From positions 49,310 to 113,309 of the forward strand of contig NZ_JABGCH010000017.1 of assembly GCF_019799945.1 (NCBI RefSeq): a DNA stretch of 64,000 nucleotides, in the 5' to 3' direction. Both the position numbers and the translations under genes were made by a program. The DNA is from Modestobacter marinus. Its GTDB lineage: Bacteria; Actinomycetota; Actinomycetes; Mycobacteriales; Geodermatophilaceae. Position 1 is the first letter of the stretch. The number at the start of each line of letters is the position of its first letter. Positions 35,548 to 42,821 of the stretch are shown piece after piece. The notes below the pieces were generated by a model. That model was not told the DNA's origin. It did no database searches and saw nothing but the letters and a program-made list of their open reading frames with translations.

Positions 35548-36270
35548 ATGCCCGTGACACTCGCCGCCGACACCCCGTCGTCCGCCCTCCCCGGCCTGAT
35601 CACCGACCTGGCGCGGGTGGTCCGCAGCCACCTGCCGCACCCGGCCCCGGAGGCGGTGCGGACCGAGGACGCGCTGGTCCGCGCGCTGTGCCACGACATG
35701 CGCAGTCCGCTGGCGGCCCTGGAGGCGTTGCTGGACCGGCTGGCCGGCGAGGAGGACCGGCGACCAGAGGTGCTGCAGCTGGCCCGCGAGCAGGCCCGGC
35801 ACCTCGCCTCGCTGCTGCGGACGGCGCACGCCACCGGCGGCGCCCCGGAGCGGCGGGGCCCGCGGCGGCTGGTCGACGTCGTCGAGGCGTCGATCGAGTC
35901 CTCCGGCCTGGCCCGGGAGCAGCTGACGGTGCGGCTGTGCGAGGAGGTGGGCGAGGTGACGGTGGCCGACGCCCGGGTGCAGCGGATCCTGACCAACCTG
36001 CTGGAGAACGCGCACCGGCACGGCCGCGGGGCGCCGGTCCGGCTGCGCGCCGACCGCCGCGCCGGCTGGGTCGAGCTGGCCCTGACGCAGGCCGGCGTCC
36101 CCGCCGAGCGGGTCCTCGGCCACCTCAGCTGCCCGACGCCCCCGGTGGACCTCACCGGGCTGGGGCTGTGGTCGGTGCAGCGGCAGACCCGCGAGCTCGG
36201 TGGGCGGCTGGCCTGGTCGGAGGGCCCCGACGGCGCGTTCACCCTCGTCGTCCGGCTGCCCGACCGTTGA
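35548..36270 (+). CDS. Small cytosolic histidine kinase
   Basis: 240 residues without membrane segments. The dimerisation/phosphoacceptor helix is ALCHDMRSPLAALEALLDRL (His49). An HATPase_c domain follows with N-box RILTNLLENAHRHG (147-160), and a short G-box region ending in LTGLGLWSVQRQTRELGG. There is no sensory domain beyond about 40 N-terminal residues, so input may come through a partner. It diverges from the LuxR-type regulator. The ATG at 35548 is preferred; GTG 35554 is in frame. A 175-bp region with a palindromic repeat separates it from manganese catalase. Confidence 0.83.
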   Translation: MPVTLAADTPSSALPGLITDLARVVRSHLPHPAPEAVRTEDALVRALCHDMRSPLAALEALLDRLAGEEDRRPEVLQLAREQARHLASLLRTAHATGGAPERRGPRRLVDVVEASIESSGLAREQLTVRLCEEVGEVTVADARVQRILTNLLENAHRHGRGAPVRLRADRRAGWVELALTQAGVPAERVLGHLSCPTPPVDLTGLGLWSVQRQTRELGGRLAWSEGPDGAFTLVVRLPDR

Positions 36271-36271
36271 T

Positions 36272-36328
36272 GGAGGACACCCTGCCCGCACCGCTCGCAG
36301 GCTCGTGGCGGCCCCCTGCAGGAGGGCC
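36272..36328. repeat. Palindromic repeat, imperfect copy upstream of the catalase gene
   Basis: GGACACCCTGC, a core CCGCTCGCAGGCTCGTGG and GCAGGAGGGCC follow the plan of the copies at 33108 and 37674: two complementary arms around a CTCGCAGGCTCG centre. The arms here are only partly complementary. It starts 2 bp after the kinase stop and may separate the kinase transcript from the catalase gene. Confidence 0.55.
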
Positions 36329-36445
36329 AGCAGAGTCGGCCCCTGCGGGCCACGGGACGGCACGGGGGTGACAGCCCGGCGGGGGATCTCCCTGGTGTCG
36401 CCGCTGACCGCGGCGGCAGGCGACCGGCCGACAGAGGAGACGCCC

Positions 36446-37309
36446 GTGTTCACGCACACCCACGCCCTGCAGTACGAGGCCAAGCCCGACGGCCCCGACC
36501 CGGACTTCGCCCGGAAGATGCAGGAGGTCCTCGGCGGTCAGTGGGGGGAGATGACCGTCGCGACCCAGTACCTGCTGCAGGGCTGGAACTGCCGGCTGCC
36601 CGGCAAGTACAAGGACCTGCTCCTCTCGATCGGCACCGAGGAGCTCGCGCACGTCGAGATGATCGTGACGATGATCGATCGGCTGCTGGACCACATCCCG
36701 CTCAAGCCGGACGCCGCGGACCGCAGCAAGGAGGCCGCCGCCGGCTACGGGCAGCACAACCCGCAGCACGCGATCGCCAACGGTGCCGGCGCGAGCTACA
36801 TGGACAGCATGGGCAACCCCTGGACCGGCGCCTACGTTACCGCCAGCGGCAACCTGATGGCCGACTTCTCCTACAACGCGACCGCCGAGATGCAGGGCCG
36901 GCTGCAGGTGGCCCGGCTGTGGAACATGACCGACGACCACGGCGTGAAGGACCTGCTGCGGTTCCTGCTCACCCGGGACCACTACCACCAGCAGCAGTGG
37001 CTGGCGGCCATGGAGCAGCTCAAGGAGGACGGGCTGGAGGGCCTGCCGGTCCCCGAGGCCTTCCCGCTGGAGGAGGAGCTGCCGGAGTTCGCCTACACCT
37101 TCATCGACGCCTCCGACGGCCCCGAGGCCGCGAACGGCCGCTGGGCCAGCGGCCCGGCGCTGGACGGCACGGACAACGTGTTCCGGGCCGCGCCGATCGC
37201 GGCGACCGCCGACGCCCCGATCCTGCCCCCGGGCGACCCGCGGCTGTACGGGTCGCCGCAGACCGAGGTCACCGGTCTGCTCCAGAAGGCCAAGGACGCC
37301 CTCAAGTAA
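36446..37309 (+). CDS. Manganese catalase
   Basis: 287 residues, ferritin-like non-heme catalase that splits hydrogen peroxide with a dimanganese centre. The metal ligands match the Lactobacillus plantarum numbering: Glu35 (GQWGEMTVATQYL), Glu66 and His69 (TEELAHVEM), Glu148 (NATAEMQGRL) and His181 (RDHYHQQQW). The C-terminal 90 residues are longer and Pro-rich, typical of actinobacterial members. The GTG at 36446 has AGAGGAGA about 8 nt upstream; the in-frame sequence upstream of that is repeat DNA. It is followed by a small membrane-protein gene. Confidence 0.95.
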   Translation: MFTHTHALQYEAKPDGPDPDFARKMQEVLGGQWGEMTVATQYLLQGWNCRLPGKYKDLLLSIGTEELAHVEMIVTMIDRLLDHIPLKPDAADRSKEAAAGYGQHNPQHAIANGAGASYMDSMGNPWTGAYVTASGNLMADFSYNATAEMQGRLQVARLWNMTDDHGVKDLLRFLLTRDHYHQQQWLAAMEQLKEDGLEGLPVPEAFPLEEELPEFAYTFIDASDGPEAANGRWASGPALDGTDNVFRAAPIAATADAPILPPGDPRLYGSPQTEVTGLLQKAKDALK

Positions 37310-37413
37310 GTGCCTCCCCCGCGCCGTCGCCGCGCCGGCGCCCTGGTTCCGCCTCCTGGGCGGACCGGGGACGCCGGCCCGGCGGGCGCTCCGGCCCCCT
37401 GGAGGACCACACC

Positions 37414-37671
37414 GTGCACCTGACCGTCCCCACCGCCCACCTGCCGGCCGTGCACCTGCCGGCGCTGCACCTGCCCGCCCGGCTGTCCGTGGCCGGGGTC
37501 CTGCTCGCGGCGGTCTACGCCGCCGCGATCGCCGTCGCGCTGTCGGCGCCCGGCGAGCACGCCGTCGGCGGCGGCGTGGTGCTGGCCGGACTGCTCGGCC
37601 GCTGGGCCGTCCGCCGTCGGCGCACCGCCACCGGTGCGCTGCCCGTGGCCGCGGCCGTCGTCGACGCCTGA
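37414..37671 (+). CDS. Small membrane protein with HLPA repeats
   Basis: An 85-residue protein. The N-terminus has tandem HLPA units (AHLPAVHLPALHLPARL, residues 8-24), followed by two hydrophobic segments (VAGVLLAAVYAAAIAVAL and a shorter GGGVVLAGLLG) and a basic RRRRT cytoplasmic tail. The GTG start has GGAGGA 7 nt upstream, so it is probably translated. I know no family for it. It lies 104 bp downstream of the manganese catalase gene on the same strand and could be a co-expressed stress-related membrane peptide. It is short enough that chance ORF status cannot be excluded. Confidence 0.6.
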   Translation: MHLTVPTAHLPAVHLPALHLPARLSVAGVLLAAVYAAAIAVALSAPGEHAVGGGVVLAGLLGRWAVRRRRTATGALPVAAAVVDA

Positions 37672-37673
37672 AA

Positions 37674-37729
37674 GGACCTCGCTGCCCCCCACGACTCGCA
37701 AGCTCGCCGGGGGCCCCTGCAGCGAGGCC
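37674..37729. repeat. Palindromic repeat, intergenic copy
   Basis: Arms GGACCTCGCTGC and GCAGCGAGGCC enclose a second inverted repeat around ACTCGCAAGCTCGC with CCCCC/GGGGG flanks. It starts 2 bp after the small membrane-protein stop and is closely related to the copy inside the GlmL-like gene at 33108-33162. Confidence 0.75.
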
Positions 37730-37795
37730 ATGGCCCGGGTCGCGGCACCGGCACGACGCGAGGCCCGCCCCCCGGTGTCGGGACGGGCCTCGCGG

Positions 37796-37873
37796 GTGAG
37801 GTGATGGAACGGCCCTCCTGCAGGGCCCCGGCGCGAGCTCGCGAGCGTCGGGGGGCAGGAGGGCCCTTCCTCA
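37796..37873. repeat. 78-bp intergenic palindromic repeat, copy 2
   Basis: Arms GGAACGGCCCTCCTGC (37806-37821) and GCAGGAGGGCCCTTCC (37855-37870) pair over 16 bp with one mismatch and enclose a second palindrome with GCGCGAGCTCGCGAGCG. It aligns ungapped with 1376-1453 and forms a nested cruciform. It supplies the stop codon of the symporter gene on the minus strand (37871-37873). Confidence 0.75.
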
Positions 37874-39508
37874 GTGCTCGACGGCCTTCTCCGCACCGAT
37901 GCCGGTCAGCGACCTGACCTCGAGCTCGGCGTACTTGTCGACGTCCGGCTTCTCCTTGGACAGCTTGGTGCCCAGCCAGCCCAGGAAGAACGACAGCGGG
38001 ATGGAGACCAGGCCGGGGTTGTTCAGCGGGAACAAGGAGAAGTCCACGTCCTGCAGCAGAGACGGGCTCTTCCCGGTCGCCGGGTTGACCGGGGCGCCGG
38101 AGACGACCGGGGAGAAGATGATCAGCCCGATGCAGGCGATCAGCCCGCCGTAGATCGACCACAGCGCGCCCTTGGTGGTGAAGTCCTTCCAGAAGAGCGT
38201 GTAGAGGATCGTCGGCAGGTTGGCCGAGGCCGCCACCGCGAAGGCCAGCGCCACCAGGAACGCGATGTTGATCCCCGCCTGCAGCGCCAGGATGCCCAGC
38301 CCGATCGAGACCGCACCGATCACGATCGCGGTGATCCGGGCCACCTTGACCTCGGCGTCCGGGCGCACGTTGCCTTTCTTGAGCACCGAGGCGTAGACGT
38401 CGTGCGCGAAGGACGCCGACGCGGTGATGGTCAGGCCGGCGACCACGGCGAGGATCGTGGCGAACGCGACGCCGGCGATGATCCCGAGCAGCACCGTGCC
38501 GCCGAGCTCGAAGGCCAGCAGCGGAGCGGCGGCGTTGACCCCGCCCGGAGCCCCCAGCACGGCGTCCTTGCCGACCAGGGCACCCGCGCCGTAGCCGATC
38601 ACCAGGCTGAACAGGTAGAAGATGCCGATCAGCCAGATCGCCCAGACCACCGACTTACGGGCGTCCTTGGCGGTCGGCACGGTGTAGAAGCGCATCAGCA
38701 CGTGCGGGAGGCCCGCGGTGCCGAGCACCAGGGCGAGGCCGAGGGAGATGAAGTCCAGCTTGGACGTCTCCGACGCGCCGTACTGGGCCCCGGGGTTCAG
38801 CACGGCCTCGCCGCCGTCGGCGACCGCGCCACCGAGCAGCGAGGAGAGGTTGAACCCGTACTTGCCGAGCACCCAGACGGTCATCACGAACGCGCCGGCG
38901 ATGAGCAGGGTCGCCTTGATCATCTGCACGTAGGTGGTGCCGCGCATGCCGCCGACGAGCACGTAGAAGATCATCAGCGCGCCGACGACGATCACGACGA
39001 TCGCCTGGGCGGCCTCACCGGTGACGCCGAGCAGCAGGGTCACCAGGCCACCGGCGCCGGCCATCTGGGCGAGCAGGTAGAACAGCGACACGGCCAGCGT
39101 CGAGATGGCGGCGGCGGTGCGCACCGGCCCCTGCCGCATCCGGAAGGCCAGCACGTCGGCCATGGTGAACCGCGCGGTGTTGCGCATCAGCTCGGCGACG
39201 AGCAGCAGCGCCACCAGCCAGGCGACCAGGAAGCCGATCGAGTAGAGGAACCCGTCGTAGCCGTAGACGGCGATGGCGCCGGCGATCCCCAGGAACGAGG
39301 CGGCGGACAGGTAGTCACCCGCGATCGCCAACCCGTTCTGCGTCCCGGTGATGTTCCGGCCGGCGGCGTAGTAGTCCGCCGCGCTCTTGTTCGTGCGGCT
39401 GGCCCGGAACGTGATGAACAGCGTGATCAGCACGAAGATGCCGAAGATCGAGATGTTGATCGCCGGGTTGCCGATGGTCGCGCTGTCGGCGGCGAGCAGG
39501 TCAGCCAC
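37871..39508 (-). CDS. Cation/acetate-type sodium:solute symporter (ActP/MctC family)
   Basis: 545 residues, SSS family, about thirteen membrane helices. SSS signatures: FRASRTNKSAADYYAAGR near 37-54, NGLAIAGDYLSAASFLGIAG, and GTAGLPHVLMRFYTVPTAKDARKS near 265-290, the last a good marker for ActP/MctC monocarboxylate carriers. It probably imports acetate, propionate or pyruvate with sodium. Paired with a DUF485 protein that overlaps it by 8 bp, the usual arrangement for actP-like operons. A CRP-like site precedes the pair. Confidence 0.92.
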   Translation of the reverse strand: MADLLAADSATIGNPAINISIFGIFVLITLFITFRASRTNKSAADYYAAGRNITGTQNGLAIAGDYLSAASFLGIAGAIAVYGYDGFLYSIGFLVAWLVALLLVAELMRNTARFTMADVLAFRMRQGPVRTAAAISTLAVSLFYLLAQMAGAGGLVTLLLGVTGEAAQAIVVIVVGALMIFYVLVGGMRGTTYVQMIKATLLIAGAFVMTVWVLGKYGFNLSSLLGGAVADGGEAVLNPGAQYGASETSKLDFISLGLALVLGTAGLPHVLMRFYTVPTAKDARKSVVWAIWLIGIFYLFSLVIGYGAGALVGKDAVLGAPGGVNAAAPLLAFELGGTVLLGIIAGVAFATILAVVAGLTITASASFAHDVYASVLKKGNVRPDAEVKVARITAIVIGAVSIGLGILALQAGINIAFLVALAFAVAASANLPTILYTLFWKDFTTKGALWSIYGGLIACIGLIIFSPVVSGAPVNPATGKSPSLLQDVDFSLFPLNNPGLVSIPLSFFLGWLGTKLSKEKPDVDKYAELEVRSLTGIGAEKAVEH

Positions 39509-39878
39509 GGGTCGGCTCCTCGCGGGAGGACGGGCTGGCGAACTGGTGCGACTCGAGCCGGTTCCGCATCTCGTCCGCGATCGGGTCGGTGCTCTTGCCG
39601 GCGTGCCGGACGTAGAGCTGGGTGATCAGGAACGTGGTGGCGAACTGCGCGAGGCCGAGCAGCAGCCCGAGGTTGACGTTCCCGAACACCCGGGTGGACA
39701 TGAAGTCCTGCGCGTAGGTCGACAGCAGCACGTACAGCAGGTACCAGACCAGGAAGGCCACGGTCATCGGGACGGCGAAGCTGCGGAACTTGCGGCGGAG
39801 CTCGGCGAACTCCGGGGAGTTCTGCGCCGCCCGGTACTCCTCCGGGGTGAGCAACCTGCGTTCGGTCGGTTCGGTCAC
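39501..39878 (-). CDS. DUF485 membrane protein, symporter partner
   Basis: 125 residues. Two membrane helices: VPMTVAFLVWYLLYVLLSTYA and LGLLLGLAQFATTFLITQLYV, between polar ends, typical of DUF485 (YjcH). Such proteins regularly precede ActP-type symporters and may assist their folding or activity. The 3' end overlaps the symporter start by 8 bp. GTG 39878 has GAGG 7 nt upstream; upstream in-frame sequence is Arg-rich and unlikely to be translated. Confidence 0.88.
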   Translation of the reverse strand: MTEPTERRLLTPEEYRAAQNSPEFAELRRKFRSFAVPMTVAFLVWYLLYVLLSTYAQDFMSTRVFGNVNLGLLLGLAQFATTFLITQLYVRHAGKSTDPIADEMRNRLESHQFASPSSREEPTRG

Positions 39879-39905
39879 GGGGCACCTCGCTGTGCGTCGC
39901 CTGAG

Positions 39906-39921
39906 GGTGATCGTCGTCACC
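39906..39921. promoter_or_regulatory. CRP/GlxR-like operator upstream of DUF485-actP
   Basis: GGTGATCGTCGTCACC is GGTGA-N6-TCACC, close to the CRP/GlxR consensus TGTGA-N6-TCACA. It lies 28 bp upstream of the DUF485 start on the coding strand. cAMP-dependent control of acetate carriers is known in actinobacteria, so the placement makes sense, but a single site is weak evidence. Confidence 0.4.
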
Positions 39922-39970
39922 TTAGGGTCTGCGCGCTCACCAGGGGGGACGGCCCCGTCCGAAACCCCCG

Positions 39971-39992
39971 GCGTCCCCCGTTCGGGGGACGC
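39971..39992. other. Hairpin in the divergent promoter region
   Basis: GCGTCCCCC and its reverse complement flank a GTTC loop, forming a 9-bp perfect stem 93 bp upstream of the DUF485 start and 57 bp upstream of the Rieske gene start. It could be part of a 5' leader or a terminator for spurious transcripts; its role is unknown. Confidence 0.5.
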
Positions 39993-40048
39993 GGGAAGTC
40001 CACGTCGGTGCAACACCGGGGTAACGGCCGGCTGGTCCCATCAGGTGC

Positions 40049-41374
40049 ATGGCGATCCCCTGGAGCCCCGCGACCCGGACCGCCGCGGCGCCGGGATCGT
40101 CGTCCGGCTGGTACCCGGTGGCCCACTCCGCCGAGGTCTCGACGACCCCGGTGCAGGTGGGGGCGGGCGGGAGGGCGTACGTCGTGGTCCGGCTGACGGC
40201 CGACGGCGAGGTCACCGCCGTCTCCGCCCGCTGCCCGCACCGGCTGGTGCCGCTGGTGGCGGCCGGCGTCGTCGACGGCCACCTGCAGTGCCCGTACCAC
40301 GGCTGGCGGTTCAACGCGGAGGGCCGCTGCGTCGAGATCCCCTCCCTCGGCCCTGACGGGACGCCGCCACCCCGCGCCGACCTGACCGTGCCGTGGGCGG
40401 TGGAGGAGCGGGACGGCTGGGTATGGCTGGCCCCCGAGCGCACCGCCACGCTGCGCCCGCCGCGCAGCGGCGGTTCCCGCCCGGCGCCCGACCCGGAGCC
40501 GGTGCCCGACCCCGCGCCGCCGTCCGGCCCGGTGTTCGGCAACCTCGACCCGTCGCTGACCCGCGCCTGGCACCCCGTCGCGCTCGCCGACGAGCTCGTG
40601 GACGGCGGCTACGTGCAGGCGCGGCTGCTGGGCCGGACCTGGACGGTGCACCGCCGGGACGGCGAGCTGGACGCCGATCCGCCGGCCTGGGGTGTCCAGG
40701 AGCGGTACGGGGTCGTCTGGCTGGCGCCCGACGAGCCGCAGGGTCCGGTGCTCGCCGTCCCGGAGGCCGAGGACCCGCGGTTCGCCGCGGCCTGGCTGCC
40801 GCCCGCCCGTTCGGCCGCGCCGGCCGGTCCGCTGGCCGACACCCTGCTCGACGTCGCGCACGTCCCGTTCGTGCACGCCGGCACGACCGGGACGTCGGCG
40901 GAGGAGGTGCCCGCGCACGTCGTCACCCCGGAGGCCGGCGGGTTCCGCAGCGTGCAGGAGCACTGGTCCGACAGGGGCGCGGGCCGCCGGCGGGCCACCT
41001 CCGTGTACCGCGTGCCGTTCCAGCTGCTGCGGCGGCTGGAGGAGCCGGCCACGGGGACGGTCCGGACGGTCCTGTTCCTGCTCCAGCCCGAGGACCGGGA
41101 CTCCACCCGGATCTACACCTGCGTGCTGCTGTGCGCCGGCGACGCCGGCGCCGTGCCCGGGGACGTCCTGGCCGTCGCGGTCACCCACCAGGAGGAGCTG
41201 CTCGCGGAGGACCTGGCGCTCCATGCGCGGATGGACAGCCAGGGCCTGCCGCTGCTGCTCCGCGACGAGCTGCACGTGCCGGCGGACCGGCTGGGCGTGG
41301 CGCTGCGCCGCGCGCTGGCCGACTTCGCCGCGGCCGGCGCGACCGCCGACCTCCCGGACCGGGCGAGCGCCTGA
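40049..41374 (+). CDS. Rieske non-heme iron oxygenase with a second cluster-less Rieske-like half
   Basis: 441 residues. The N-terminal Rieske domain binds a [2Fe-2S] cluster through C62-H64 (RCPHRLVP) and C81-H84 (CPYHGWRF). Residues of about 173-230 repeat the start and end of an oxygenase Rieske domain (AWHPVALADEL, RLLGRTWTVHRRDG, VQERYGVVWLAPDEP) but have lost both cluster-binding loops. The catalytic domain has the D-x2-H-x4-H iron site (LLDVAHVPFVH: D268, H271, H276). Substrate and electron donor are unknown. ATG 40049 was chosen. The gene stands between the divergent DUF485-actP pair and a universal stress protein. Confidence 0.85.
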   Translation: MAIPWSPATRTAAAPGSSSGWYPVAHSAEVSTTPVQVGAGGRAYVVVRLTADGEVTAVSARCPHRLVPLVAAGVVDGHLQCPYHGWRFNAEGRCVEIPSLGPDGTPPPRADLTVPWAVEERDGWVWLAPERTATLRPPRSGGSRPAPDPEPVPDPAPPSGPVFGNLDPSLTRAWHPVALADELVDGGYVQARLLGRTWTVHRRDGELDADPPAWGVQERYGVVWLAPDEPQGPVLAVPEAEDPRFAAAWLPPARSAAPAGPLADTLLDVAHVPFVHAGTTGTSAEEVPAHVVTPEAGGFRSVQEHWSDRGAGRRRATSVYRVPFQLLRRLEEPATGTVRTVLFLLQPEDRDSTRIYTCVLLCAGDAGAVPGDVLAVAVTHQEELLAEDLALHARMDSQGLPLLLRDELHVPADRLGVALRRALADFAAAGATADLPDRASA

Positions 41375-41423
41375 GCGGGGACCCGGGCGGCGCCGGGCAC
41401 CGGACCGGGTGGACGATTCCCCG

Positions 41424-41879
41424 GTGAGCTCGCGGGACCGGTTCGAGCGCGGTACCGACGGCCCCCGAGTCATCCTGGTCGGGGTCGACGGCTCGCCGAC
41501 GTCGCTGCGTGCCGCGGCGTACGCGGCGGGGCTGGCCCGCCGGCAGGGGTCCCGGCTGGTGGCCGTCTACGTCGCCGAGCCGGCGCCGGCGATGGCCGGC
41601 TGGGTGCCGGCCGCCCAGGCGGTCATCCGGGACGCCACGGCCGAGGTGGACGCCGAGCTGCGCGCCGAGCTCGCCCACGCGGCGCGGCACCTGGGGGTGG
41701 ACGCGGAGTACCGCACGGCCCGCGGCGACCCGGTCACCGAGATCGCCCGGATCGCCGACGCGCTGCCGGCCGACGCCGTCCTCGTGGGGGCGTCGGAGCA
41801 GGCCGGGCACCGGGTGGTCGGCTCGGTGGCGGTGCGGCTGGTGCGGCTGGGCCGCTGGCCGGTGACCGTCGTCCCGTGA
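41424..41879 (+). CDS. Universal stress protein (UspA family)
   Basis: 151 residues. An N-terminal strand VILVGVDGSPTSLRAAAYAAG, the AVYVAEPAPA segment and the C-terminal ATP-binding loop VLVGASEQAGHRVVGSVAVRLVR give the UspA fold with the G-x2-G-x9-G(S) type nucleotide site. It is likely cytosolic and expressed in stress. GTG 41424 is chosen over GTG 41409 because the former lies closer to the fold start; neither has a strong ribosome-binding site. The 3' end, including the stop, is inside the first unit of an 82-bp tandem repeat. Confidence 0.85.
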   Translation: MSSRDRFERGTDGPRVILVGVDGSPTSLRAAAYAAGLARRQGSRLVAVYVAEPAPAMAGWVPAAQAVIRDATAEVDAELRAELAHAARHLGVDAEYRTARGDPVTEIARIADALPADAVLVGASEQAGHRVVGSVAVRLVRLGRWPVTVVP

Positions 41880-42052
41880 CGCCTCCGTGAGCATCGCAGG
41901 GAGCGCCAGCGACCGAGGAGCGGAGCGGAGGCGGAACGGGACCAGTGTCGTCGTCCCGTGACGCCTCCGTGAGCATCGCAGGGAGCGCCAGCGACCGAGG
42001 AGCGGAGCGGGGGCGGAACGGGACCAGTGTCGTCGTCCCGTGACGCCTCCGT
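41868..42052. repeat. Tandem repeat, 82-bp period, about 2.3 units
   Basis: GTCGTCCCGTGACGCCTCCG appears at 41868, 41950 and 42032, exactly 82 bp apart. Units 1 and 2 are almost identical, differing in a few positions (for example GGAGGCGG versus GGGGGCGG); the third unit stops at about 42052. The repeat starts inside the universal stress protein's last codons and ends just before the next gene. It probably arose by duplication of a short intergenic segment. Confidence 0.9.
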
Positions 42053-42077
42053 GCGCACGGCGGGGGAGGATCGGCGG

Positions 42078-42752
42078 GTGCCCTTCGTGAGCCTCGACGC
42101 CCTGGCCGGGCGCACGTTCGACGCCGTCCTGTTCGACATGGACGGCACGCTGATCGACTCGATGTCCGGAGCGCTGGCCGCCTGGCGCACCTGGGCGCAG
42201 GAGCACGACGTCGAGCCGTCGGTGCTGGCGGAACTGGGCATGGGCGGCCGGCCGGCGGCGCAGGTGATCGGGCAGCTGCTGGCCGCCGAGCGGGTGGCCG
42301 ACGCGCTGGCCCGGATCGAGCACCTGGAGATCGAGGCGGCCGCCGAGGGCATCGAGGTGCTGCCGGGCACGGTGGAGGCGCTGGAGTCCCTCCCGCCGGA
42401 GCGGACGGCGATCGTGACGTCGTGCACGCGCTCCCTGCTCCAGGCGCGGCTGGCGGGGTCGCAGCTGCGGCACCCGCGGGAGATCGTCACCTTCGACGAC
42501 GTCGAGCACGGCAAGCCCGCGCCCGACCCGTTCGTCCTCGGCGCCCGGCGGCTCGGCTTCGACCCGGCGCGCTGCCTGGCCGTGGAGGACGCGCCCGCCG
42601 GGCTGGCCTCGGCCCGCGCCGCCGGCTGCACCACCCTCGCCGTCGGTGACACGCACACCCCGGACGAGCTGGACGCCGACGCGCACGCGCCCGACCTGTC
42701 CCACGTCCGGTTCGACGCCGGGCCCGGGGGGATCACCGTCTCCTCGGTCTGA
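42078..42752 (+). CDS. HAD-superfamily phosphatase (beta-phosphoglucomutase-like)
   Basis: 224 residues, HAD subfamily IA. Motif I DMDGTLIDS (nucleophile Asp near residue 20), a helical cap, motif II TSCTRS near residue 115, and motif III/IV VEHGKPAPDPFVLGARRLGFDPARC followed by VEDAPAGLASARAAG. It dephosphorylates an unknown sugar phosphate or similar metabolite. GTG 42078 has GGGGGAGGA upstream. An earlier in-frame ATG at 42027 lies in the tandem repeat and is unlikely to be used. Confidence 0.88.
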   Translation: MPFVSLDALAGRTFDAVLFDMDGTLIDSMSGALAAWRTWAQEHDVEPSVLAELGMGGRPAAQVIGQLLAAERVADALARIEHLEIEAAAEGIEVLPGTVEALESLPPERTAIVTSCTRSLLQARLAGSQLRHPREIVTFDDVEHGKPAPDPFVLGARRLGFDPARCLAVEDAPAGLASARAAGCTTLAVGDTHTPDELDADAHAPDLSHVRFDAGPGGITVSSV

Positions 42753-42786
42753 CGGCGTCACAGCGGGCTTCGAGGGCACGAGCGTC

Positions 42787-42809
42787 GGCAGGAGGACTGC
42801 CGTCCTGCC
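42787..42809 (+). other. Small hairpin before the cytosine deaminase gene
   Basis: GGCAGGA and TCCTGCC form a 7-bp stem around a 9-nt loop, 13 bp upstream of the codA start. The sequence around it (GAGCGTCGG then GGCAGGAGG) also resembles the right arm of the 78-bp repeat, so it may be a degraded copy. It may affect translation of codA or end the upstream transcript. Confidence 0.4.
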
Positions 42810-42821
42810 AGGGTGGACGGC

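Noticed and set aside
41868-42052. CRISPR array
   Set aside because: Only two and a fraction units, the whole 82-bp unit repeats including what would be spacers, and no cas genes are nearby.
42027-42077. Upstream ATG start for the HAD gene
   Set aside because: It lies in the third partial unit of the tandem repeat; GTG 42078 has the better ribosome-binding site and fold start.
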